NCBI GenBank assembly: GCA_050084515.1
Contig: CM114273.1
Location: 18,166,001 to 18,230,000 of the forward strand
Direction: 5' to 3'
Source: Blasia pusilla
Lineage: Eukaryota > Marchantiophyta > Marchantiopsida > Blasiales
DNA length: 64,000 nucleotides
Part shown: positions 11,901 to 23,349 of the stretch, one piece after another
How positions within the stretch are numbered: position 1 is the stretch's first letter
Layout: every line of letters begins with the position of its first letter
Position numbers and translations under genes: made by a program
Notes under the pieces: model-generated
The model's input: only the letters and a program-made list of their open reading frames with translations
Databases searched by the model: none
What the model was told of the DNA's origin: nothing

Positions 11901-14900
11901 TTCATGCTTGACCTTATGAAACCACCACCGCTTGTAATCTCAACTCTCTTTTGGCATGATGTATGTGAAACCCCTGCTAGTAAAGATTGTCGATTGAGTC
12001 TTACCAAGGACGAGGTCCCCTAGTCGATGTTGGTTCGCGGGCCAGTACTATCTGGAGATGTTCCATATGCTAGAGATGGGTTTTTATAGTTATTTTTCTT
12101 TGAAGGTTTCACAACTACAATTTCCGGAGAAGCGTCCAAACCGCTACAGTCTCCAACCGTCATTGCTACTATTCTACGTGGGAGCCGTTTCGTTTGTTTT
12201 TCTCAGTCCACATTTCCTAGAGAAGCCTTTGGCGCGATGACTATACGTGTCGCGGATATGTCAGTGTTCGTTCTCCCTTCATATTGTGGCCTAGCAGTTT
12301 TCTTTGGCGAAGTACTTCTTGCCGAAGCCGCACATTTTGTAGACACTGGAGCTCGAGGTGGAACTTGAAACGTATCATTTTTCTGTGCATTTACACATTT
12401 GATTGTTAAATTGCATCTAGAGTCGTCAAAATCTGATATTTTGAGTGCAATGGCTAAGTCATTCCCGAGGATAGTGTATACTACTTTTCTAAGTTGCGAG
12501 TCACCAACCGTTGAACACTCAACCGTCGACCTACTAGGCGTTCCATCGTGTGACTTCTGCATGAATCCACAATATGAGGTCTTATTTTCTGAATTCAAAG
12601 TGTGGAGACCCTAAATACAATGAGAAATTTAGATGAGTTAATCACTACTTTAGTTGCTCACTTGATTCGGAGAAGCCGACAACATTGCAGTGAGCTTTTC
12701 TGTACCGTTAAGTCCCTCAATCCCCTTTTCTCCTTGTGGAGTCTGCTTTTCCATTCGCTCGCTCTCCTTGTCTCCCTATGTAATGGCAAAATGTTTGACA
12801 TAATGAGAACTTAAGTTCTATATTAGTGCAAGAGGAGGCAGGGAAACTGAAAATATAATATGAAATATTAATTGGGTTGCTTACCTCAAAAGGAGATTCC
12901 AATGATGGTGGAGTCAGCTTTTTCTTCTCAAGCAATCCCTCTCTCTCCTCTTATCCTTGTGTAGTGGAAAAATGCTCCACATAATGAGAACTTAAGCTCT
13001 ACATTAATGCAAGAAAAAGTTGGGAAACTGAAATTAGAATAGGAAAAACTCATTGAGTTGCTCACCAGAGTAGGAAAGCCCGATGACGTCGGAATCTGCT
13101 TCCCCGTCCCACGCAGTCCCTCCCTTTCATTTTCTCCCCTATGGACACTCAACATAATGGGAAAAAAATATCAATTTGAAACTAATACCGGCAAGGATTT
13201 GCATGCATTAGGAGGATCATGTAAATTTCTCACCGCACTTGGTGTTTTTGACGATGGCGTCTGCTTGGATTTTCTCTCCATCACTTCGTCATCCTTCTCT
13301 CCCTCGGGAGTGGGCACCCATACTCCAAGTGATTTTCCACCAATCAACGATGACAGGTTTGCAAACGGATACTTAGATTAGAATTCCATATGTGACAGTC
13401 ATCGTCCCACTCAAAAGCATAAAGTTTTTTCATAACGAGCTTCTTAAATTGAACTTACGATGTTTTCTCCCACTGGTGTGGGGATAATTCTGGAAAAATA
13501 TCTTGCCAAACCAGTAGTAGCTAGAGCACTAGTCTCCCCTATCAAAATTTGAGGGTTCACCACATCAGGTAATGTCACACTTTCAAAAGTTGGGGGAGCC
13601 GATCCCTCACTCGCATCCCTCTCCGCGACTCCATTGTCTTGAGCCATAAACCAATCAAAATCAGTAATGGGCTTGCTTGAATTGAATAGCAGTGCAAAGA
13701 GAAACAAACGTCTGGCATGCTTCAAGGCACAAAATCCCGAAGCTTTCTTCTGATTCGTCATCATCTTCTGATTCCGCTTCCATGTCTAGGTCCTTTGCTC
13801 CTTTGGAATTGCGGGCATCTGCCTGTTTTTTGCCTTCAGAAGGTGCCACCTTCCGATCTAGTTCTTAGAAGACTACGGTTTGCATCAATCTTGAAGAATT
13901 GATCGAATTTCAGGCAGAAAAGTCCGTCAATGTTGCTCCATCCACTTGTGGGCAGAATGCTTGGAAATTGATGCCCAAAACCAGTAACGATACCAGCTCT
14001 AGGAGTTAGTACATGTCTTCGAATAAGAACTTAAGTTGAATGCATGTAATCATGATCGGAACTTAGGTTTCAAAAGAGAAACTCACCACTAGAGCCGCCA
14101 GTACGGGACAACCTGGATTTACCACAAAGGCATTCTTCCGCGCTCCAACCTTTGACAATCCATAGAAAATCTCCAGGAGGTCACTCATTCGAAAATCGTT
14201 CTCTACGAGGGTTGGAAGGAATCTATACTCCTCGTTGATCATATCTCTTGTGTTGCTGAGGGAGGCGGGAAGGACTTTTCTGCCAAATACTCTATTTACA
14301 GCAGCGAGTTTTCTGTCCAGAGTGGACTCATCAAAACCATTGACATATACCGCTATAATAACCATGCGTGAGACATCCTCCACTCTGAATCCTTTGTCTC
14401 TTTGGATCCGTCATTGGAAATCTCACTGTACAAGGAATTACTCTAAACCAGAGATTGGAGGCTCTCTGGCATGCAACTATAAGATTCTTGAGCGAAGAAC
14501 ATCAGTAATCTTTCACTTGGATTGAGACAAGACCCCTCATCAAAATATTCTCCAAATTCTTTTATACTAAGCCGCTCATAATCGTTTGAAGCGCTTACCA
14601 TATTTACAAATACTATGTCAAAAAGTACACCCCACTCATCATCTTCCACCGTCCAATTTACAACACTCTGGAAAAATCCGGGTGAGGTTGTATCAAAACT
14701 ACTAATGACTTCCTTGTGGGTAGATACAAGAAAGTCAGTCGTTGGGCGTTTGGCCCTCCGCAATCGCATTAAATCTCGCAACGTTCTACAAAATTCATGA
14801 GGAGGAACACCAAATTTGGCTTGCGTGGCAAAGGAGAGATGCTTCTTCAAATACATCTTCTCCTCCAGCAGAATGTCGAGGAGAATCTGTGCATCATCGA

Positions 14901-16816
14901 CGCAGAATTCCTTATTCAAAATGAGCTTCTCATAGCAATCTTGGAAACTTCTCCCAACAGGGATCTCCTTTTCCGGGAAAAATAACTTGTAAATGGCGCC
15001 TACATTCACTTGTTCGCATTTCAATTTGTCGTAGTAGGATTTCAGGTCTATCAAGTCTTCATTTCATATTTTTCAAGTAGATGGATGTTGTGATTGTACC
15101 CTCAATTGCAGGAGTGCTTTTACGACTCGTATCACATTCTCCTTGTCAAGCCCTTGGAGCGGTCTCAAGTCGGTCTTCTTGAGCCTCTTCTTCTCAACGC
15201 TTGTTTTATGTCTCAGCCAATACTCAGAGTACGCGAGACCATCTCGTGCCATGAGTTTACCCTCCTCATAGGCAACCATGACAACATGCCACATATTCCA
15301 TGTTGCGGGAGAGCAATTGTAGACGAAGGTGTTTATCTCCTTGTGGCTAGAACCAAAATGGGTATTCAGCCTCATCGTCATGGTCTGCAGAAACCATGGA
15401 ACTTAAGTTCGATTAGAATACCAATGATAACAACTCAGACTGATTCAAGACAGAGATGGCATGTGTAGTCAATGTTCTATCAGAATTCAAGTTCTAATAT
15501 GAAATTCAAATTTCGATTTGAATGGTACTGCATTAGCGATCCTCAATGCAAGGAAACCCACTAGTTCTCCAATCTTCCTCTTCCTGGTCTTCTTGATTGC
15601 TGCCAACTCGATATTGCTTATGTGGGCTTCTTAATTATCGGAGTCTCCATGTTGCTGGCATATGCGTCCACTTCATTGTGAAGTGAGAAGAGGATACAAT
15701 ACCGAAGATGGTTTTCGGGACAATCTTCTCCCCAAACTACTATACACGGGAGACTTTGAAAAAAATTGTCCCCGATCTCCTCATGAAGTTTAGAGAAGGC
15801 AATTGTTGTATGCTGACCAACAATTGCCTACCAGTAGATTTTTGTACCATCACATAGGTATCCATCGACTATCTTCTCTTCTGAGGGGGCAACTAGTAAA
15901 TGGTCCCCCTAATATTCATCAGATGCTCTTGCAATATCATATGTACAAGGAACAACAAAAGATGTGTTTATATTTTTCTGTATGAAATTTCTAGTCCTCG
16001 AGAGACTATGCATCAGGGCCTTCACTCGCTCTTGATAAAGCTCCCTCGCTTTGATGTCAAGCGGGGCAAGTTTGAAATCATTGACATCTAATCAAAAAAA
16101 TTTCAGAGTAGAGTTCGGAATATAAGATCCTTCAACTGCTCTCACAATCACTCTTGTGCCAGCCTTGCACACTTGACGAGCTCCTGTGTCGCCCTTGCAT
16201 CAAGCTCGGCGACTTCGTTTTCCTCGACTATCACAATAGATCCAATCTCTAACGTAGAGTCTATAGCCTTTGCAAGACGAGCACTTGTCGTCTCTTTCCC
16301 CAACCCAATGTGCGCTACCTTTTTTTCTTCTTGTATCATCAATGGTAATGCAAACTTGGGGGTAGCAACCACCGTAGCTACCTCAATCACCTCTCTCAAA
16401 AATGTACCAACGTCTTGAATGTCTAATGAAACAAGACCTCTCATCACTAGCTCCTAGACATCGAAGGGAAGAGTTTGAACTCCCAAATTCAGTTCGGCTC
16501 GGTAAACGACGGATTGAGTAACATCCACATGATAGTTCTCTTCATTATTCGCATCTAAAAGGTGCAACACCAAGAACGTGTCACTAGCAACAATGGTACA
16601 TCCAATCAAGCGTATTCCATCCAAAATTGCGCTCTCCTTCCTTGCAAGTTTGACATTCAGTCTTATTTCGGACACCCCTTGGGCAGCCGATATTCTAAAG
16701 TTCATCCCATAAGCATGAACAATCGGCTTTACGGAATTCAAATTAAATAGCACTCTTTAGTCACGGATCAAAGCGCCTAGAACCTTTGTCCGGGTAAGAA
16801 TCTGCTTCTTAACCAT
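8920..16816 (-). pseudogene. Large decayed multi-exon gene with NT-C2-family-like C-terminal domain
   Basis: Long open blocks line up on the minus strand. An ATG at 16814-16816 opens a frame to 16151, broken only by TAA (16757) and TAG (16454). Further blocks are 16090-15630 (TAG at 15909 and 15828), 15387-14443 (TGA at 15073 and 15064), 14383-14085, 13998-13880, 13850-13459, small repeated exons 13234-12662, 12593-12009, 11530-10967, 10633-9191 (TGA at 10346) and 9180-8920 (one frameshift). Introns have good signals, e.g. GTGAGT at the donor near 14084 and TACTAAC before CTCCTAG near 14000. The last 300 residues contain DIIFGSVDQ, an AxW block, FLDLESV, a DHHFVLRV block, VDTLGSRL and SGKE in the same order as the conserved C-terminal region of plant NT-C2 (EEIG1/EHBP1 N-terminal-type) proteins, as I remember that family. 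Eleven stops and at least two frameshifts argue for a pseudogene. Confidence 0.6.
12662..13234 (-). repeat. Tandemly repeated small exons and introns inside the decayed gene
   Basis: Reading leftwards on the minus strand, exons at 13138-13066, 12955-12885 and 12775-12662 follow one ending at 13234. Each encodes a degenerate peptide of the type GE-x-E-x-EG...K-Q-x-P-S (e.g. EGEKDDEVMERKSKQTPSS, then GENEREGLRGTGKQIPTSS). The introns (13065-12956 and 12884-12776) begin GTGAGCAAC or GTAAGCAAC, are 109-110 bp, and both carry GA(A/G)CTTAAGTTC about 30-45 nt before the acceptor. Exon and intron were therefore duplicated together. The middle exon has a TAA and phases do not stay consistent, so this part has decayed. 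Confidence 0.65.
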
Positions 16817-17554
16817 GATTGTAGACCAAAAAACTATACTGCAACATGAGAATTCGTAAGCAATGCGTTAAACATAGTAGAGAAAACCCATTTCTTAACG
16901 CACAATAGTCAAGAATTATGCAATATAGTACTCATCATAAATCCATTTAGTGCGAACATATGTAGACGTGAACTAACCTTGGTGAATTGGAAAGTGGAGA
17001 TCTGCACAACCTCAGGAATTTTAGAACTCGATCCCCTAGGCACTTATTGCTCTAGTCTATGGTGGAATTCAATGAGCTAAAGATTTTGAAACCAAGGGGT
17101 CCACTTACACCACCAGATTCAATCCGAACTCTTGATTCAGAAATTTATCAACTGTCGTCCTTCCGTTTCTCTCGTGAATCTAGGAATTGATACTAAAACT
17201 TACAACGATGATGTCCCCAACAACCGACTAAACCCAACAAGGATGACGTCCAACTTGGTCAGAAACTCACTGTCCAAAAGAGGAGGAAATTTGACAGCAA
17301 CCTTATCGTGCTACAAGATTCCTTACCCTAACATACGTTCCAATCTATCCCCGCGGTTCAATCAAACTTCTATATTAGGTATTAGCGTACATTCGCCCGC
17401 CAAAACTATGTAGGCTCCTGCGGCTACAATAGAGTACATTTGTAGGGCAATTGCAGATTTACTCCCTCCAAACCTCTACCAATCAAAACACGAAGTAGTG
17501 AATGGTAGCAATTCTTCATGATTGGTTCTTTGTCCACAGTATAAACAACTTAGC
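16817..17554. other. Upstream region of the decayed gene, no feature seen
   Basis: No supported coding region. Short plus-strand frames here have no recognisable content. Any promoter of the decayed gene would lie here. Confidence 0.35.
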
Positions 17555-17820
17555 ACAACGTCAAAGGAGTACTACGTCTGAATCGCCACAACGTCAGAAG
17601 CGGTGGTATCTTCTCAAGGGGTTCCAAGTCTGAAGGGCTACTACGTGTGAAGCGTTTGCAAACTTGAAGGGCTACAAGGCTGGAGCACTACCACGCTTGA
17701 GAGGGTACTACGTTTGGATCCTTACAATGTCGGAAAGGCTATTACGTTCGAAACGTTACCGCGTCTGAACGGACCATTTAAGCATTTGAAGGGGTACTAG
17801 GTTCGAACCATTAGCAGGTT
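17555..17820. repeat. Degenerate 17-bp / 34-bp tandem repeat
   Basis: Words of the form GGCTACTACGT-x-TGAA-x-G repeat about every 17 bp, with adjacent pairs forming 33-34-bp units between about 17640 and 17770. About 14-16 degenerate copies are visible. The unit is unrelated to the GGAACT palindrome that surrounds it. Confidence 0.65.
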
Positions 17821-18190
17821 AGGATTCTGACGGCTTGCAATAGGATCTCAAGTCCATACTTGAATGAACATGGCAGATCATAATCTGTATGATTCCTACG
17901 TGTAGATCTTAAGATAGTAACCGTTACATCCATTATCCAAACGGCATGAGCCAATCCCTTTAATGAAAGTAAATAGACTGTCAGGAAGAAACCCAAGCGT
18001 GAGAGGCCAAGTATTGCGGCCTTTGACGTTCCTCCTTGTCCTTGTCCCTCCACCATTATCTAATTTACTAAGATGGGACTAAAGGAGAGAAGTTTACATT
18101 ACGAACGTAGTAAATATATAGACTAGTGACCTAACTCCTCGAAAAGCATGGCTAGCTAGTTGCAAAACGCATTCACAACTAAAATGCAGT

Positions 18191-18300
18191 AAGGTGGTTG
18201 CACGTCTCAGCGCCGCAATTACACTATGACAACCTCACTCGAATCAAGGTGGTTGCACGTCTCAGCGCTGCAATTACACTATGACAACCTCACTCAAATC
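18191..18300. repeat. Direct tandem duplication, 2 x 55 bp
   Basis: Positions 18191-18245 are repeated at 18246-18300 with only two or so differences (GCGCCGCAA versus GCGCTGCAA; CTCGAATC versus CTCAAATC). It is a recent duplication at the left edge of the large satellite. Confidence 0.95.
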
Positions 18301-18639
18301 AGCCGAAGTTCATTCTCAGTTCCGATTCTTAAAGACTCGCGACTTCGGTCGGTCGGGAGTACCTAAGAATCGGAACTATAGATCTAGTTAAGCAAACGAT
18401 AACTGAATGCAATTCCCTAAATCATTTTTGTAACTCTACATGTAGGGTGTGAATCGGAAGTGTAGTTACAAACCCTAAAACCTAAATACTAACATGCATA
18501 ACACTTCTAGAAATGATAGAAAGACTGAAATACCTTCATGAAGGGCACTCAGGAATCCAGGTCTGCATGACATCTCCTGCCCCGCAATAAAATCCATACA
18601 TTCAATTGCACTAGAAGTATGGATCTACGCTCAATTTAA

Positions 18640-21600
18640 TAACTTTGAATCCAGAAATGAACGGAGATCTAAACCCGTGCTTTCAGAAATAGAGTTCCCA
18701 AATCCAATCGCTGGTCTCTATGCCTGCTACCTCACAATGGGAACTATAGATCGAGTTCTTGAAAAGAGAAGGAGGATCAATCCAAACTCAAGTTCCGGCT
18801 CTAGATACGACAACTGAGCCTGAATGGCTGCTTTCGAAACTGTAGTTCCCAAATGAGATCGTGGGCCTCCTTATTGGATTCCTCACTATCAGAACTAGAG
18901 ATCCAATTCTTGAAATGAGAAGGAGGATCAATCGGAACTCAGGTTTCGGTTCCAGACACGAGGAACTGAGCCCGAACGGGTGTTTTCGGAAGTGTAGTTC
19001 CCAAATGAGATTGCGGTCGTCCTTCCCGGCTTCCTCACCATCAGAACTCTAGATCCAGTCTTGAAATGAGAAGGAGGATCAATCGGGCCTTAGGTTCTGG
19101 TTCTAGAAACGTGAGTCTCTACCTAAACGAGGCCTTTCGGAACTGTAGTTCCCAAATCAAATCGCCGGCCTTTATGTTGGATTCCTCACTATCGGCACTA
19201 GAGATCCACTTCTCAAAATGAAAAGCAGGATCAATCGGAAAACGGGTTCAGATTCCAGATATGGAAGTTCCTATCTAAACGAGGGCTTTCTAAAAACATC
19301 AGTTCCCAAATCAAATCACCAACCATTTTCCCTACTAACTCACCATCAGATCTCTACTTTCGATTCTCAAAATGAGAAGGAAGATTAATCGGAACACAGG
19401 TTCCGATTCCAGACTCGACAACTGAGCCCGAACAGCTGCTTTCGCTAACTGAGCCCGAACGGGTATTTTCGGAAGTGTAGTTCCCAAATGAGATTGCGGT
19501 CGTCCTTCCCGGCTTCCTCACCATCAGAACCCTAGATCCAATCTTGAAATGAGAAGGAGGATCAATCGGAACTCAGGTTCTGGTTCTAGAAACCAGAGTC
19601 TCTACCTAAACGAGGCCTTTCGGAACTGTAGTTCCCAAATCAAATCTCCGGCCTCCTTATCGGATTCGTCAATATCGGCACTAGAGATCTAGTTCTCGAA
19701 ATGAGAAGCAAGATCAATCAGAACACAGGTTTCAGTTCCAAATGCGGGAGTCCCGACCTAAACAAGGGCTTTCAAAACTGTAATTCCCAAATCAAATCAC
19801 CGGCCTCTTTCCTTACTACCTCACCATTGGAATCGTTTGAGTTCTTGAAATGAGAAGGAGGAGTAATCAGAACACAGGTTCCGGTTCCAGAGACGGGAGT
19901 CCCTACCTAAACCAGGGCTTTCGGAAGTCTAGTTCCCAATTCAAATCGCTGGCCTCTTTCTTTACCAACTCACCATCAAAACTCTAGTTCCTATTCTCGA
20001 AATGAGAAGGGTGATGAATCGCACTCTGCTTCAAGTTTCAGACTCAAAATTGAGCTCAAACGGCTGCTTTCGGAACTAGAGATCCAAGTCTCAAATGAGA
20101 TCGCGGCCCTCCTTATTGGTTTCCTCACTATCAGAAGTAGAGATCTTGTTCTTGAAATGAGAATGAGGATGAATCAAAAGTCAGGTTCCGGTTCTTCTAA
20201 CAAAAATTGAGCGTGAATGGGTGCTTTCTGAACTCTAGTTCCCAAATGAGTTCCTCTTCCTCCTTCCCGACATCCTCACCATCGGAACTCTACATCGAAT
20301 TCTCAAAATTAGATGGAGGATCAATCGGAACTCAAGTTCCGGTTCCATAGACAAGAGTCCATCACTGAACCAGGTCTTCCACAATTGTAGTTCCCAAATC
20401 AAATCGCCGGCCTCGTTCCTTCCTACCTCACCATCGGAACTCTAGAATCATCCAGTTCTCGAAATCAGAAAGATGACCAATTGGGACTCAGGTTCCGGTT
20501 CCAAAGACAAGAGCACCAACCTAAACAAGGGCTTTCGGAAGTATAATTCCCAAATAAAATCGCCAACCGCTTTCCTTACTACCTCACCATCGGAACTCTA
20601 GTTCCAGTTCTTGAAATGAGAAGGAGGATCAATCGAGACTCAAGTTCTAATTCCAGAGAGAACAACTGAGCCCGAACCGCTACTCTCAGAACTCTAGTTC
20701 CCAAATGAAATTTCCGGCCTCTTCCCTTTCTACCTCACCATCGGAACTCTTGATCTACTTCTTGAAACAAGAAGGAGGATGAATGGAACTCAAGTTCCGG
20801 TGCCAGCCCCGACAACTGAGCCCGAACGGCAGCTTTCAAAAATGTAGTTCCCAAATGAGATTGCGGGCCTCCTTATTGGATTCCTCGCTATCGGCACTAG
20901 AGATCTTGTTCTCAAAATTAGAAGCAAGATCAATCGGAACTTAGGTTCTAGTTCCTAACACGACAATTGAGCCCGAACGGGCGCGTTCTGAGCTGCACTT
21001 CACAAGTTGATATTGCAGGCCTACTTCTCGACTTCCACACCATTAGAACTAAAGATCCATTTCTCAAAATGAGAAGGAGGATGAATCAGAACTCAGGTTC
21101 CCGTTCCATAGCCAATAGTCCATCTCTGAAGTTCCCAAATGAGTTCCCCGCCGTCCTTCCCGGCTTCCTCATGATCAGAACTCTACATCCACTTCTTGAA
21201 ATTAGAAGGAAGAGCAATTGGAACTCAAGTTCCGGTTCCAAAGACCGGAGTACCTACCTAAACCAGGGCTTTCAAGATTGTAGTCCCCAAATCAAATGCC
21301 GGCCTCTTTCCTTACTACCTCACCATTGGAACTCTAGTTCCAATTCTCGAAATAAGAAGGAGGATCAACCGGAACTCAGGTTCCCGTTCGAGAGACAGGA
21401 GTCCCTACCTCAACCAGAACTATCAGAACTATGGTTCCAAAATCAAATCACCGGCCTCTTTCCTTAATGCCTCACCATCGAAGTGAGAAGGAGGATCAAT
21501 TGGAACTCAGGTTCTGGTTGCAGAGACAGGAGTCCCTACCTAAACCAGGGCTTTTGGAACTATAGTTCCCAGATCAAATCGCCGGCCTCTTTCTTTACTA

Positions 21601-21960
21601 CCTCACCATTGGAACTCTAGTTCCAGATCTCCAAATGAGAAGGAGGATGAATCGGAACTTAGGTTGTGGTTCCACACACGACAACTGAGCCCGAATGGCT
21701 ACTTTTAGAACTGTAGTTCCCAAATGAGATCGCGAGCCTCCTTATCGGATTCCTTGCTATTGGAACTCGAGATCCAGTTCTCAAAATGAGGAGGATCAAT
21801 CGGAACTCAGGTTCCGGTTCCTTATACTAACCCTAAGCCTGAACGGGGCCATTCAGAACTGTTGTTTCCAAAAGAGATTTAATCAGAACTTCTGTTATGG
21901 ATCCAAAAGCGATAAGGGAGCTCTAAACAAGGGCATACGGAACTGAAGTTTCTAAATCAA
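18640..21960. repeat. Satellite array, about 21 units of ~152 bp with three palindromes each
   Basis: Landmarks such as AGTTCCCAAAT recur about every 150-155 bp from about 18690 to 21870. A typical unit has three inverted-repeat sites built on GGAACT: GGAACTCTAGATCCAGTTC, GGAACTCAGGTTCC, and GGAACTGTAGTTCC followed by CAAAT. Constant spacers read GAGAAGGAGGATCAATC and CTCACCATC. Two unit types are intermingled: one with GAGCCCGAACGG...AAATGAGAT, one with CCTACCTAAAC...AAATCAAATCGCCGGCC. The unit length is not a multiple of three and frames break, so it is not a protein repeat, although one 166-codon frame is open by chance at 20967-21467. Confidence 0.9.
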
Positions 21961-22860
21961 ATCGCTAGAATTGTTCCCTCTAGTGCTAGAAATAAGAACG
22001 AGAAACTGCGCCTTCCTACTTGGGAATGGAGTCCAAAATGAACTCTGGGAGAACTCTAAGGAGCTATCTGGATGGGCATGATACTAGTTTGGATGTGTGC
22101 TTCATATGCCAAGTGCGTTGGATTCTCAAGTCAGCTATATGACTTAAGCAATAGGAATGTTAGAACCTCCTTGTATTCCCTTTACGAATATCAAGATACA
22201 ATGCCAAGGCATTCGACACGTTGTGCGCCGAATACACATTGAAAAAATCCTAGCAAAGACGTCATTCTCTATCCTAAACCTTGACAAGCGATCTTCCTTT
22301 AGGCTCAGAAGTCATAGGATGTGAAACCCCCCAAGAGGTGTTTTCTATCTTGCCGCAATTGCCATCAAAATGAACTCCTATTGAACTCCACCGTGGACCA
22401 GATCAACAACAACACAAGTGTTGCATTCGGAAGGAGAAAAAGAAAAAACCTTAGGATTGTATTTCCGCGTCGACATACAAAAGATCAACAACCGGGCCCT
22501 CACATTCTTCCCTCACTTGCAGAGCAAGCGCTTTGCACCTCCGGTGTAGAGAGATCGATAGCAAAAAAATGATATGGGAAAACATTGCTACTTATACTTG
22601 TCATTCATGACAAACTCGATGTTCGACTAGCAGTCTAGATTAGATCCATGTCAGCACACCTACATTACTTAACCTAATACTCGCATCCATTTCAAAATTC
22701 AAATTTGGACATCAGAGATTCAAGATCCCTTTCAGGAGAAGATATCACTCATAAGATCAAAACCGCATTTGTCGAAATCATCCGAGCCACTCCTCAATTA
22801 GTTATGAAAACCAATGGCTGAGATTGAAGAAAGGGCACGGATGGATCACCTCAAACTGAC
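21961..22860. other. Gene-free stretch at right edge of the island
   Basis: No recognisable gene. A short 83-codon plus-strand frame at 22321-22572 has no domain. No terminal inverted repeat matching the left side of the island was found here by eye. Confidence 0.4.
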
Positions 22861-22865
22861 TTCAG

Positions 22866-22944
22866 TTGGAATCCTATAAAATCCTTGCTCATTCCATTAG
22901 AATGGTTTTCTGATGGAATGAGCGAGGATTATATAGGATTCCAA
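22866..22944. repeat. 32-bp near-perfect hairpin with 15-nt loop
   Basis: Positions 22866-22897 pair with 22913-22944 with only two or so mismatches. The arms contain GGAATCCTATA and TATAGGATTCC at the base and CATTCCAT/ATGGAATG at the loop. The size and stem quality resemble a young MITE-like foldback or a hairpin RNA precursor. It lies just left of the dispersed-repeat cluster. Confidence 0.9.
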
Positions 22945-22976
22945 CCCAACCTCGTGAGCCCAGTTTTCCAGACTTC

Positions 22977-23320
22977 TGGACCTAAGATGCGTTTGGGACA
23001 AATAAGATGGTGTTGGAAAGCTTAGATGAAGCGAATTCCAACACATCAAAGATCCAAAAAAATGCATAAGTAGAGGTTATGAAAATGCCCAAAAAAGAAT
23101 GAATGGGCAGTTAGGTTGAGGGCCAAAAGCAGCGGCCCAAGAGTTCTTCTTTCAAAGATAGGGGGAGGGCAGAGAACCCAAAACTACTAGTAAGGGGCCG
23201 GGAGGGTCTTAAAGGGTGTTTGGGACTTGAACTCCACTTTGGGGAGCCACGGAGCAAATGAAGGGCACGGAATGTATCGGGAGGTTGGCATTGGGGTAAG
23301 AATCCCTAACCAAGTGTTGC
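22977..23320 (-). repeat. Dispersed repeat, copy 1 (reverse, partial)
   Basis: This segment is similar to the reverse complement of about 45050-45385. Shared landmarks in order are GACCTAAGAT, TTGGGACAA, GGAAAGCTTA, GGTTGAGGGCCAAA, AGATAGGGGGA, GGCAGAGAACCC and CTCCACTTTGGGG. It also pairs, in inverted orientation, with about 23655-23735 of the neighbouring forward copy. It carries no coding region; it may be a piece of LTR or another non-autonomous element. Confidence 0.75.
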
Positions 23321-23349
23321 GCCTACTTCTCTTAAATGTCAATCTCTAG

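Noticed and set aside
8920-16816. Stop-codon recoding or U-to-C RNA editing of a functional gene
   Set aside because: All three stop codons occur, together with frameshifts and inconsistent exon phases. Editing of that kind is organellar, while this region has spliceosomal introns and nuclear context.
20967-21467. 166-codon ORF as a repeat protein
   Set aside because: It lies within the 152-bp satellite, whose period is not a multiple of three, and neighbouring units are closed in that frame.
17555-21960. CRISPR array
   Set aside because: Units are long and imperfect with no unique spacers, and the DNA is plant nuclear.
22321-22572. 83-codon ORF
   Set aside because: No recognisable content and no supporting signals.
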